Both the position numbers and the translations under genes were made by a program. This document shows positions 17,623-26,665 of a DNA stretch of 28,874 nucleotides, piece after piece. The stretch is from an uncultured Clostridium sp. (lineage in GTDB: Bacteria > Bacillota > Clostridia > TANB77 > CAG-508): positions 1 through 28,874 of the forward strand of contig USHX01000017.1 of NCBI GenBank assembly GCA_900554565.1, written 5' to 3'. Numbering within the stretch: the first letter of the stretch is position 1; each line of letters opens with the position of its first letter. Below the pieces are notes generated by a model. It did not search any database. It was not told where the DNA came from and saw only the letters and a list, made by a program, of their open reading frames with translations.

Positions 17623-17739
17623 TTAGCAACAGCCACCTCTATTACCTCCGCAACAGCAGCAGATTAATAATATAAGGATTATAATCCAGCAACAATCATC
17701 ACCAAAACCGAATCCACCGCAACCTCTGTTCTCTGGCAT
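17623..17739 (-). CDS. Cys/Gly-rich 38-residue micropeptide with one membrane segment
   Basis: Short gene with a strong ribosome site (AAGGGGGTC, eight bases before ATG). The peptide begins MPENRGCGGFGFGDDCC, has a hydrophobic core WIIILILLI, then CCCCGGNRGGCC. Nine of 38 residues are cysteine and nine glycine. It resembles the small YjcZ-type and CCCGG-type peptides of Firmicutes, some of which are made in sporulation, but I cannot assign a family firmly. It is alone on the minus strand between the surface protein and polC. The likely role is membrane-associated. The Cys clusters on both sides of the helix could bind metal or cross-link. Confidence 0.7.
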   Translation of the reverse strand: MPENRGCGGFGFGDDCCWIIILILLICCCCGGNRGGCC

Positions 17740-17793
17740 AGTCTAGACCCCCTTCCGATTTTAAGAAATATGTTTTCTCTTTGTTTTCCTTTG

Positions 17794-17807
17794 TATGATA
17801 TATCATA
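17794..17807. promoter_or_regulatory. 14-bp perfect palindrome between micropeptide gene and polC
   Basis: TATGATATATCATA, centred in the 200-base divergent spacer, is a possible operator for the minus-strand micropeptide gene. It also gives a CATA-type element on the minus strand. No protein is known to me for it, and AT-rich DNA makes chance palindromes likely. Confidence 0.3.
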
Positions 17808-17859
17808 TGAGAACTAGAAAAATGTGTTACAACTAAAAACAAAAAAATTAAATAATCAC

Positions 17860-17888
17860 TTTAAACAAGAGAAAAAATATGATACAAT
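17860..17888 (+). promoter_or_regulatory. Probable polC promoter
   Basis: TTTAAA (17860-17865), 17-base spacer, TACAAT (17883-17888) preceded by TG-A (extended -10). The -35 is weak. The leader would be about 45 bases. Confidence 0.5.
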
Positions 17889-17940
17889 CGGAAAGAACAA
17901 AAAAGCAAAGACATTATCCTATAGAAGGGAATGAGAAAAA

Positions 17941-20900
17941 TTGAAATCAAAAAAAGTAGGAGAAATATTTAGTGACTACAAAACAAACTCAAACATTAAA
18001 TATGCAGAAGTAAGAGCATTAAATGTAATAAAAAAGACAAATATACTACAAGTATTGCTTTACTTTGATGAATATATAGAAATAAAAGAAATATGGTATT
18101 TCGAAAAATTCTTAAGAGAAAGATTCATGTTTTCATCAGTAGATATAAAAATAGAATATCATGAAGCTGTAGAAAAAAAGGATATAAAAACAGAATGGAG
18201 AAATATCATTGCATATATGGCACATAAATATCCATTAACAAAGCCAATGTTACTACTAAAAAGTGATGTTGATGTAGTAGAAAAAAATATAACTGTAAGA
18301 ATGCATATAAAAGGTGCGGACTTTTTAAGAGCGAAGAAAACAGACAAAGAATTAGTAAAAGTTCTAAAAAATCTATTTGGAATTGAATATACAATAGAAT
18401 TAGTAGAAGAACTATCAAAAGAAGACATGATGGCAATTAAGAAAAAACTAGAAAATGAAGAAAAAGAAATAATTCATAATATAGAAGAAAAAAATAGAGA
18501 ATTTCAAGCGCAAAATCAAGCCAATGAAGTTCCTGAATATCATGATGTTGACTATAAAATGCCAGAAGACATAGATGGATATATTCCACAAGAAGGTGTA
18601 ATGCCAGAAGATGTAACATATGAAGAGCCACAAGAATACATAATGGGAAAACCATCAAAAGCTAAAGAAAAACATATGAATATAAAAGACATAACAGCAA
18701 ATGATGGAAGAGTAACATTAGAAGGAAGAATTCTAACAAGTGAAGTTCGCCAAACTAAATCAGGTAAAGGAATGCTTATATTTGATTTATATGATGGAAC
18801 AGGGACTATAACAGTAAAATCATTTGCAAAAGACCTAAGAGAAGGCGAGCAAATGATAGAAAAAATTCAAAACGCAAAATCAATAAAAACAATAGGAAAA
18901 GCAGGGCTAGACACATATGCAGGAGATGTAACAGTTATAGCAAATACAATAATTGAAACGAATAAAGAAATAGCAGAGCCAGAAGAGGTTGAAGAAGAGG
19001 AAACACCACTTATATTAGGGGGTTCACCAAATATAACAGAACCATTAGTAAAAGTAGAAGATTTAGGTGTAGATGATGGAAAAGTTGCCCTACAGGGAGA
19101 AGTTATATTTACAGAAGATAGAACCTTAAAATCAGGAAAAACTTTATTTAGCTTTGACTTATATGATGGGACAAGTACAATAACATGTAAATCATTCTTA
19201 AATAAAGACATTGCTAAAAAAGTAATGAAAAGAATAAAAAGTGCAAGCGGACTGAAAGTAGCTGGAACAGCAAGTATGGATACATTTTCAAATGAATTAA
19301 CAGTAATGGTAAATACGATTGTAGAGACAGAAGGCTTAGAGAAAAAAGTAAGACAAGATAATGCAGAAGTAAAAAGAGTTGAGCTTCACATGCATACTCA
19401 AATGAGTCAAATGGATGCGATGACATCAGCAAAAGACTTAATAAAAAGAGCAATGAAGTGGGGAATGAAATCAATTGCAATAACAGACCACGGAGTAGTA
19501 CAAGCATTTCCAGAAGCTCATAAAATGTTGCGGATATGATAATAAAGATATCAAAATTTTATATGGAGTTGAAGCATATTTAGCGCCAGATAAAAACAAA
19601 GTTGTAGAAAACGCAAAAGGGCAAGATTTAAATACAACATATTGTGTATTAGACTTAGAAACAACAGGATTTTCAGCAACAACAGAAAAAATAACAGAAG
19701 TACGGAATAATGAAACTAAAAGATGGAGAAGTAATAGATGAATTTTCATGTTTTGTAAATCCGGAAAAACACATACCTGCAAGGGTTACAGAAGTAACAA
19801 ATATAACAGATGAAATGGTAAAAGATGCAGAAACAATAGACAAAGTTTTCCCTAAAATACTAGAGTTTTTAGGAAAAGATTCAGTAATAGTTGCACATAA
19901 TGCTGGATTTGATGTAGGCTTTTTAAAGCAAAATGCTAAAGCTTTAGGATATGACTTTGATTACACATATTTAGACACTTTAAGTTTAGCCAAAGATTTA
20001 TTTCCAAATTATAAAAAATATAAATTAGGAAAAATCGCAGATAATCTAGGAATAAAAGTAGAAGTAGCTCATAGAGCATTAGATGATGTTGATACAACAG
20101 TAAAAGTATTTAAAGTAATGCTTGACATGTTAGAAAAGCGTGGGGCAAAAAAAGTTGATGAAATAGATAATGTAAGCAGAACAGAAGAAGCTAAAAAAGA
20201 TGAATACAAAAAATTAAAAACATATCATGCAATAATATTAGCTAAAAATTATGTTGGATTACGAAATCTATACAAATTAGTATCATTATCACATTTACAC
20301 TATTTTTATCGTAGACCACGTATACTAAAAAGTTTACTAGAAAAATACAGAGAGGGACTAATACTTCGGAAGTGCCTGTGAAGCAGGGGAATTATACCAA
20401 GCAATAGAACTTCGGAAAAACAGATGAAGAAATAGAAGAAATAGCAAATTTCTATGATTACTTAGAAATTCAACCAATAGGAAACAACAATTTCCTAATA
20501 AGAAATGAAATAGTAAAAGATGAAGAAGCACTAAGAGATATAAATAGAAAAATAGTAGCATTAGGTGAAAAACTAGGCAAGCCAGTAGTAGCAACATGTG
20601 ATGTTCATTTTATGGATCCACAAGATGAAGTATATAGAAGAATCTTAGAAGCAGGGCAAGGATATCAAGATGCTGACATGCAAGCACCATTGTATTTAAG
20701 AACAACAGAAGAAATGTTAGAAGAATTTAAATATTTAGGTGAAGAAAAAGCATATGAAGTAGTTGTAACAAATACAAACAAGATATCAGATATGTGTGAA
20801 AGAATAAGTCCAATATCACCTGAAAAATGTCCACCACACATACCAGGTTGTGAAGAAGATATAAAAAATATAGCATATAAAAAAGCTCATGAGTTATATG

Positions 20901-22714
20901 GTGATCCACTTCCAGAAATAGTGCAAACAAGATTAGACAAAGAGCTTAACTCAATAATAAGCAATGGATATTCAGTTATGTATATAATTGCGCAAAGACT
21001 AGTATGGAAATCAAATGATGATGGATATATTGTTGGTTCAAGAGGGTCAGTTGGTTCATCATTAGTAGCGTTCATGACAGGTATAACAGAGGTAAATTCA
21101 TTAAAACCACATTATAGATGTCCAAACTGTAAATATTCAGAATTCGAAGATTATGGTGTAGGAAATGGATTTGACTTGCCAGACAAAGACTGCCCAAAAT
21201 GTGGACATAAACTTGCTAAAGATGGAATGGATATACCATTTGAAACTTTCTTAGGATTTAATGGAGACAAAGAACCAGATATCGACTTAAACTTCTCAGG
21301 AGAATATCAAGCAAAAGCACATAAATATACAGAAGTAATATTTGGAAAAGGAACTACCTTTAAAGCAGGAACAATTGGTACAATAGCAGAAAAAACAGCA
21401 TTTGGATATGTAAAAAAATATTTTGAAGAAAGAAATATACCAATAAATAGAGCAGAAACACAAAGACTTGCATCAGGCTGTACAGGAATAAAAAGAACAA
21501 CAGGGCAACACCCTGGAGGAATAATAGTTGTGCCAAAAGGAAGAGAAATATACGAGTTTTGTCCAGTGCAACATCCGGCAGATGACCCAAACTCAGATAT
21601 AATAACAACACACTTTGATTATCACTCAATAGACCAAAACTTATTAAAACTAGATATACTAGGCCATGATGATCCGACTGTTATAAGAATGCTTCAAGAC
21701 ATAACAGGTATAGATCCAACAAAAATACCACTAGATGACAAAGAAACAATGTCAATTTTCAGTTCAACAAAAGCATTAGGAGTATCTCCAGAACAAATTC
21801 ATTCACAAGTTGGAAGTTTTGGTATACCCGAATTTGGAACTAAATTCGTAAGAGGAATGCTAGTAGACACAAAACCAACAACATTTGATGAATTAATACG
21901 TATATCAGGGCTATCACATGGTACTGATGTGTGGCTTGGAAATGCTCAAAGTTTAATAGACCAAGGAGTTGTAACACTGCAAGAGGCAATATGTTGTCGT
22001 GATGATATTATGATATATTTAATAAAAAAAGGAGTGCCACCAAATCACTCATTCAAAATAATGGAAACAGTTCGTAAAGGAAAAGCCTTAAAAGACCCCG
22101 CAAAATGGGAAGAATATAAAGCTTTAATGAAAGAACATGATGTACCAGATTGGTATATAAAATCATGTGAAAAAATAAAATACATGTTCCCAAAAGCCCA
22201 TGCAGCAGCATATGTAACAAACGCATTTAGAATTGCATGGTTTAAAGTACATAAGCCACTTGCATATTATGCAGCATATTTCTCAATAAGAGCAGATGAA
22301 TTTGATAGTGATTGTATGATATTTGGAAAAGACAAAGTTAAAAATAAAATGAAAGAAATAGACTTACAAGGAAATAATGCAACAGTTAAAGATAAAAATA
22401 TGTATGCAATATTAGAACTAGTATTAGAAATGTATGAAAGAGGATTTGAATTTTTACCAATGGACTTATACAAATCACATTCTACAAAATTCTTAGTAGA
22501 AGATGATAAAATAAGACCACCGCTAAACAGTATACCAGGACTTGGAACTGTTGCAGCAGAGGGGATTGTAAAAGCAAGACAAGAAGGAAAATTCATGTCT
22601 ATTGATGATTTAAAAATACGTTCAAAAGTTGGAAATTCTGTAACAGATTTATTAAAAAAATATGGTTGCTTAGAAGGAATGAGTCAAAGCAATCAAATGA
22701 GTTTATTTGGCTAG
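17941..22714 (+). CDS. polC: DNA polymerase III PolC type, four CGG-A +1 sites
   Basis: Gram-positive replicative polymerase with built-in 3'-5' exonuclease, about 1589 aa after four +1 changes (C at 19531, 19703, 20367, 20413). Order: N-terminal domain; two tandem OB folds (about residues 240-340 and 365-460), where PolC normally has one; PHP part 1 (ELHMHTQMSQMDAM, AITDHGVVQAF); exonuclease (DLETTGF, VAHNAGFDVGF, AHRALDDVDTT) inserted in PHP; PHP part 2 (LILGSACEAGELYQA); zinc ribbon (CPNCKYSE, CPKCGH); palm with EPDIDLNFSG; and the conserved C-terminal polymerase region. The start is TTG at 17941 after GAAGGGA. The nearby ATG at 17930 is out of frame. Segment 19532-19702, which encodes the first exonuclease aspartate, is open only between two shift sites. 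A DUF1294 gene follows at once. Confidence 0.93.
19531..19534 (+). other. CGG-A +1 recoding site in polC (site 1)
   Basis: Frame ATG TTG CGG A. Skipping C19531 gives GGA and HKML-GYDNKDIKILYGVE. The unshifted frame stops at 19537-19539. Confidence 0.85.
19703..19706 (+). other. CGG-A +1 recoding site in polC (site 2)
   Basis: Frame GAA GTA CGG A. Skipping C19703 gives GGA and ITEV-GIMKLKDGEVIDEF, the second exonuclease strand. The unshifted frame stops at 19739-19741. Confidence 0.85.
20367..20370 (+). other. CGG-A +1 recoding site in polC (site 3)
   Basis: Frame ATA CTT CGG A. Skipping C20367 gives GGA and the conserved LIL-GSACEAGELYQA. The unshifted frame stops at 20379-20381. Confidence 0.87.
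20413..20416 (+). other. CGG-A +1 recoding site in polC (site 4)
   Basis: Frame GAA CTT CGG A, only 15 codons after site 3. Skipping C20413 gives GGA and AIEL-GKTDEEIEEIANFYDYLE. The unshifted frame stops at 20425-20427. Confidence 0.87.
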
Positions 22715-22729
22715 AAGGGATTGAATTAG

Positions 22730-23014
22730 ATGGAAGAAATTTTTACTATGGAAAATATAATAATATACTTTTTAGTAATAAATATATTTGGATTTTTCAT
22801 AATGTGGTTAGATAAGCAAAAAGCCAAAAAAGGAAAATGGCGTATACCAGAAAAAACACTATTTATTATAACTGCTTTAGGTGGTGGAATAGGAACAACT
22901 GCTGGTATGTATACATTTAGGCATAAAACACAAAAACTTGGTTTTGTCATAGGCTTCCCATTTATAACTATATTAGAAATCGTAACAATAATATATTTTG
23001 CTATAAAAAGATAG
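22730..23014 (+). CDS. DUF1294 family small membrane protein
   Basis: Membrane protein of 94 aa with three hydrophobic segments. The signature of the family is visible: MWLDKQKAKKGKWRIPEKTLFII, ALGGGIGTTAGMYTFRHKTQK, then GFPFITILEIVTIIY. Function is unknown. The ribosome site AGAAGGGA overlaps the polC stop region and lies nine bases before ATG, so it is probably the last gene of the polC transcript. A good terminator follows. Confidence 0.88.
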   Translation: MEEIFTMENIIIYFLVINIFGFFIMWLDKQKAKKGKWRIPEKTLFIITALGGGIGTTAGMYTFRHKTQKLGFVIGFPFITILEIVTIIYFAIKR

Positions 23015-23017
23015 AAA

Positions 23018-23048
23018 AAAAGTCGCATCATATGGTGCGGCTTTTGCT
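23018..23048 (+). terminator. Terminator after polC and the DUF1294 gene
   Basis: AAAAGTCGCA (23018-23027) pairs with TGCGGCTTTT (23036-23045), one G-U pair, eight-base loop, short T-run. Confidence 0.8.
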
Positions 23049-23124
23049 GTTTAAAATCTTTTATATAATGACTAAAAATATGTCTTATTTAAGAAGAAAA
23101 ATGTCTACAAACTTATATACATAA

Positions 23125-23573
23125 TGTGTATAAAAATAATTTGCAAGAAATAAAATTATGGTAAACAAGATAAAATGTGAATAACTTGTGAACGCAAAGT
23201 GACTATTTATAGTTATTCACAAAGTTATCCACAGTTTCCACAATAAATTATACACAGGCATGGAAAATAAAAAAAAGAAAAACAAGTAACATAAAACAAG
23301 AAAAACTGCCGAAAATGTAATGGAATTGAAATGAAAATGTAATAAAAAGATGCGAAAAAGGAAGAAAACAAGACAAAAAATAAGTAAAATGCAGAAAAAG
23401 AGAAGAAAATGGGAGATATAAAAGTCATAAATGAAATATTTGTGTTACATATTTGAAAAAAATAGAAATGTCAAAAATGCTTAGAAAATAGCAAAATCGA
23501 AATTATGCTGTAGAAATATAGTTGTGGAAAACTTTAAAGTATCATGTGGATAATTTTTTATATCTGTGGAAAA
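23125..23573. other. Cluster of DnaA-box-like sequences (possible origin or DnaA-binding locus)
   Basis: This gene-free stretch has two perfect DnaA boxes, TTATCCACA at 23225-23233 and its reverse complement at 23545-23553. Near matches are TGTGTATAA (23125), TGTGAATAA (23176), TTATTCACA (23213), GTTTCCACA (23234), TTATACACA (23248) and TGTGGAAAA (23523 and 23565). Between the two groups lies about 260 bases of very purine-rich DNA. Clustering of nine boxes in 450 bases is far from random appearance. Whether this is oriC, an accessory DnaA-titrating locus or a regulatory region is open. No dnaA or dnaN is in the window, and flanking genes do not diverge. Confidence 0.55.
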
Positions 23574-23629
23574 TAACTAAAAAACAAATTCAACATATAA
23601 TATATTAAATAACTAAAATAGGTGATTAT

Positions 23630-23965
23630 ATGTTTTGGAAATTAAAAAAAAGATTATATAGAAATATTGAAAAAAACGAAATATCTTATAAAGAATTTGA
23701 AAAAATGGATATGAGAAATGGGATATTAATAGATGTTAGAAGTCCACAGGAATACAAAGAAGGACATTTGAAAAATGCGATTTCAATTCCTGAATATGAA
23801 ATAATGAAAAGATGTAAAAATGAATTACCAGATAAGGAACAATTAATTGTTCTGTATTGTGAGGCTGGAATGAGAAGCAGAAAAGCAAGAAGAGAATTAA
23901 AAAGAATGGGATATACAAATGTGTATAATATTTATGATGTTACAATGCAGGATTTTAAAAAATAG
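23630..23965 (+). CDS. Rhodanese-like domain protein
   Basis: Single-domain rhodanese of 111 aa (sulphur carrier or sulphurtransferase type). It shows the N-terminal GILIDVRSPQEYKEGHLKNAISIP, the active-site cysteine in LYCEAGMRSRKA, and a C-terminal GYTNVYNIYD. The basic amphipathic start (FWKLKKRLYRN) may associate with the membrane. AGGTGAT precedes ATG. A TATAAT at 23596-23601 may be its -10, without a clear -35. The substrate is unknown. It lies between the DnaA-box cluster and lepA, the latter having its own promoter. Confidence 0.88.
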   Translation: MFWKLKKRLYRNIEKNEISYKEFEKMDMRNGILIDVRSPQEYKEGHLKNAISIPEYEIMKRCKNELPDKEQLIVLYCEAGMRSRKARRELKRMGYTNVYNIYDVTMQDFKK

Positions 23966-23972
23966 ATTTTGC

Positions 23973-24001
23973 TTGTTATTTTATAATATATATGCTAAAA
24001 T
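23973..24001 (+). promoter_or_regulatory. lepA promoter
   Basis: TTGTTA (23973-23978), 17-base spacer, TAAAAT (23996-24001) with TG-C upstream (extended -10). It probably drives lepA and the methyltransferase gene. Confidence 0.6.
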
Positions 24002-24035
24002 AAAGCAGAAAATGTAATCTAAAAACGGAGGAAAT

Positions 24036-25847
24036 ATGGATAATAGACAAGAAAGAATAAGAAACTTTAGTATAATAGCACATATAGACCATGGGAAATC
24101 AACACTAGCAGATAGATTAATTGAGATGACAGGAGTATTGTCTAAAAGAGAAATGGAAAGTCAAGTATTAGACAATATGGAAATAGAAAAAGAAAGAGGA
24201 ATAACAATAAAATCTCAAGCAGTTAGATTAATATATAAAGCCAAAGATGGGAATGAATACACACTAAACTTAATAGATACCCCAGGACATGTAGACTTCA
24301 ATTATGAAGTATCAAGAAGTTTAGCAGCATGTGATGGTGCAGTATTAGTAGTAGACTCAAGTCAAGGTGTGGAAGCTCAAACATTAGCAAATGTATACTT
24401 AGCAATAGACAATAACCTTGAGATTTTACCAGTATTAAACAAAATAGATTTACCAAATGCAAGAGTAGAAGAAGTAAAACAAGAAATTGAAGACATAATA
24501 GGAATACCAGCAGAAAATGCACCATGCATATCAGCAAAATCTGGATTAAATGTAGAAGAAGTTTTAGAAAGAATTGTAACAGACTTGCCAGCACCAAAAG
24601 GTGATGAAAATGCTAAAACAAAATGTTTAATATTTGACTCTTTTTACGACAATTACAAAGGAGCAGTGGCCCATGTAAGAGTAGTAGATGGAAAAGTAAA
24701 AGTTGGTGATGAAATAAAATTAATGGCAACAAATAAAACTTTTACAGTAACAGAAGTTGGATATTTTGTACCAGGTTCATATGTTCCAACAAACGAAATA
24801 AGAGCAGGAGAAGTTGCATATATAGTAGCAAGTATAAAAACATTATCAGACATACATGTAGGAGATACAATAACATTAAAAAATGATTCAGCGGACAAGC
24901 CTTTAGCAGGTTATAAAAAAGTAACACCAATGGTATATTGTGGACTTTATCCAGTAGATGGAAGTCAATATGAAGACTTAAAAGAAGCATTAGAAAAACT
25001 AAAATTAAATGATGCGGCATTAGAATATGAAGCAGAGAGCTCAGCAGCTCTGGGGTTTGGATTTAGATGTGGATTTTTAGGATTGCTTCACTTAGAAATA
25101 ATAGAAGAAAGACTAGATAGAGAATTTGACTTAGGGTTAATTACGACAGCACCATCAGTTATATATAAAGTATATAAAACAGATGGAGAAGTAATAGAAT
25201 TATATAATCCGGAAGAATTACCAAAAGCACAAGAAATATCATATATAGAAGAACCGTTTGTAACAGCGAATATATTAACACCAAAAGAATATGTAGGAAA
25301 CATAATGGAACTATGTCAAAATAGGCGTGGAATATATATTGACATGAAATACTTAGATGAAAATAGAGTAACATTAGTATACGAAATGCCACTAAATGAA
25401 ATAATATATGACTTTTTCGATAATCTAAAATCAAAAACAAAAGGATATGCATCATTAGATTATGAATTTAAAGAATACAAAAAATCAAGTTTAGTAAAAT
25501 TAGACATCTATATAAATGGAGAAATAGTTGATGCATTAAGCTTTATAGTACATAAAGATAGTAGCTACCAAAGAGGTAAAAAAATGGTAGAAAAATTAAA
25601 AACTGTAATTCCAAGAAAGTTATTTAAAATACCAATTCAAGCAGCAATAGGTGGACAAATAATAGCAAGAGAAACAATATCAGCAATGAGAAAAGATGTA
25701 TTAGCAAAATGCTATGGTGGAGATATAACAAGAAAGAAAAAATTACTTGAAAAGCAAAAACGTGGTAAAAAGAAAATGAGAGAAATTGGAAATGTAGAAA
25801 TACCACAAGAGGCATTTTTAAGTGTATTAAAATTAGATGATGAATAA
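24036..25847 (+). CDS. lepA: Elongation factor 4 (LepA)
   Basis: Ribosomal GTPase LepA/EF4, 603 aa, a standard length. G1 AHIDHGKST (residues 15-23), switch region RGITIKSQAV, G3 DTPGHVDF, G4 NKID and SAKSG are all present. The EF-G-like domains II, III and V follow (GFRCGFLGLLHLEI, PKEYVGNIMELCQNRRG). The LepA-specific C-terminal domain ends with AKCYGGDITRKKKLLEKQKRGKKKMR. It acts in 30S biogenesis or translocation control. CGGAGG lies five bases before ATG, where CGG is not a codon. The methyltransferase gene follows after 15 bases. Confidence 0.97.
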   Translation: MDNRQERIRNFSIIAHIDHGKSTLADRLIEMTGVLSKREMESQVLDNMEIEKERGITIKSQAVRLIYKAKDGNEYTLNLIDTPGHVDFNYEVSRSLAACDGAVLVVDSSQGVEAQTLANVYLAIDNNLEILPVLNKIDLPNARVEEVKQEIEDIIGIPAENAPCISAKSGLNVEEVLERIVTDLPAPKGDENAKTKCLIFDSFYDNYKGAVAHVRVVDGKVKVGDEIKLMATNKTFTVTEVGYFVPGSYVPTNEIRAGEVAYIVASIKTLSDIHVGDTITLKNDSADKPLAGYKKVTPMVYCGLYPVDGSQYEDLKEALEKLKLNDAALEYEAESSAALGFGFRCGFLGLLHLEIIEERLDREFDLGLITTAPSVIYKVYKTDGEVIELYNPEELPKAQEISYIEEPFVTANILTPKEYVGNIMELCQNRRGIYIDMKYLDENRVTLVYEMPLNEIIYDFFDNLKSKTKGYASLDYEFKEYKKSSLVKLDIYINGEIVDALSFIVHKDSSYQRGKKMVEKLKTVIPRKLFKIPIQAAIGGQIIARETISAMRKDVLAKCYGGDITRKKKLLEKQKRGKKKMREIGNVEIPQEAFLSVLKLDDE

Positions 25848-25862
25848 AGGAATGGAGTAAAA

Positions 25863-26618
25863 ATGAAAAAAGAAGAAAAAATATATGAGGACCAAGTAGA
25901 AGGAAGAAATTCTGTACTTGAGTTACTAGAAAGCAAAAAAGACATAAATAAAATATTTGTAACAAAAGGAGAAAAACACGGCTCTATAAATAAAATAATT
26001 GCAATAGCAAAAGAAAGAAGAATCATAATAGTAGAAAAAGACAGAAGACAAATGGAACAAATAGCACAAACAAACAACTATCAAGGTGTAATTGCAATAG
26101 TGCCACCATTTGAATATTGCGAAATAGAAGACATTTTAGAAGAAGCACAAAACAGAAATGAAGATCCATTTGTTCTAATATTAGATGGAATAGAAGATCC
26201 ACACAATTTAGGTTCGATAATAAGAACTGCTGAAACAGCAGGAGTACATGGAATTATAATACCAAAAAGAAGAGCTGCATCTGTAAATGCAACAGTAAAT
26301 AAAACATCAGCAGGAGCAGTTGAACATATGAAAATTGCAAGAGTAACAAATATTTCAGACAGTATACAAAAATTAAAAGATGCAGGTTTATGGATATGTG
26401 GTACAGATATAAACACACAAACATATTACTATAACCAAGATTTGACAGGGCCATTAGGAATAGTTATTGGAAATGAAGGAAGCGGAATGAGCGAAAAAGT
26501 AAGAAAAAATTGTGACTTCTTAGTAAAAATTCCAATGAAAGGAAAAGTAACATCACTAAATGCTTCTGTATCAACAGGAATTGTAGTATATGAAGCTGTA
26601 AAACAAAGACTAAAATAG
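25863..26618 (+). CDS. rlmB: 23S rRNA 2'-O-methyltransferase, TrmH/SpoU family (RlmB-like)
   Basis: SPOUT-class methyltransferase of 251 aa. An N-terminal substrate-binding domain (VEGRNSVLELLES, IIIVEKDRRQMEQIAQT, YQGVIAIVPPFEY) is followed by the knotted SAM domain. The three SpoU motifs are visible: ILDGIEDPHNLGSIIRTAE (1), GIVIGNEGSGMS (2) and IPMKGKVTSLNASVSTGIV (3). By similarity it methylates G2251 of 23S rRNA, although other TrmH-family targets cannot be excluded. AAAGGAATGGAG precedes ATG. It is coupled to lepA and fits a translation-related operon. Confidence 0.9.
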   Translation: MKKEEKIYEDQVEGRNSVLELLESKKDINKIFVTKGEKHGSINKIIAIAKERRIIIVEKDRRQMEQIAQTNNYQGVIAIVPPFEYCEIEDILEEAQNRNEDPFVLILDGIEDPHNLGSIIRTAETAGVHGIIIPKRRAASVNATVNKTSAGAVEHMKIARVTNISDSIQKLKDAGLWICGTDINTQTYYYNQDLTGPLGIVIGNEGSGMSEKVRKNCDFLVKIPMKGKVTSLNASVSTGIVVYEAVKQRLK

Positions 26619-26665
26619 ACAGCAAAATAAAATTCAAGTAAATTTTGAAAGGAATGAATTTTAAT

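Noticed and set aside
50..20416. Interpretation of dnaE, feoB, feoA, U32 and polC as pseudogenes or as random sequencing errors.
   Set aside because: All nine breaks are the same base inserted in the same phase of the same motif, the frames are otherwise open and conserved, and essential replication genes are involved. A systematic artefact cannot be fully excluded from sequence alone.
550..20420. prfB-like stimulators (internal Shine-Dalgarno) upstream of the shift sites.
   Set aside because: GAGGG-type strings occur before a few sites (for example polC site 3), but most sites have none, so no constant stimulator is supported.
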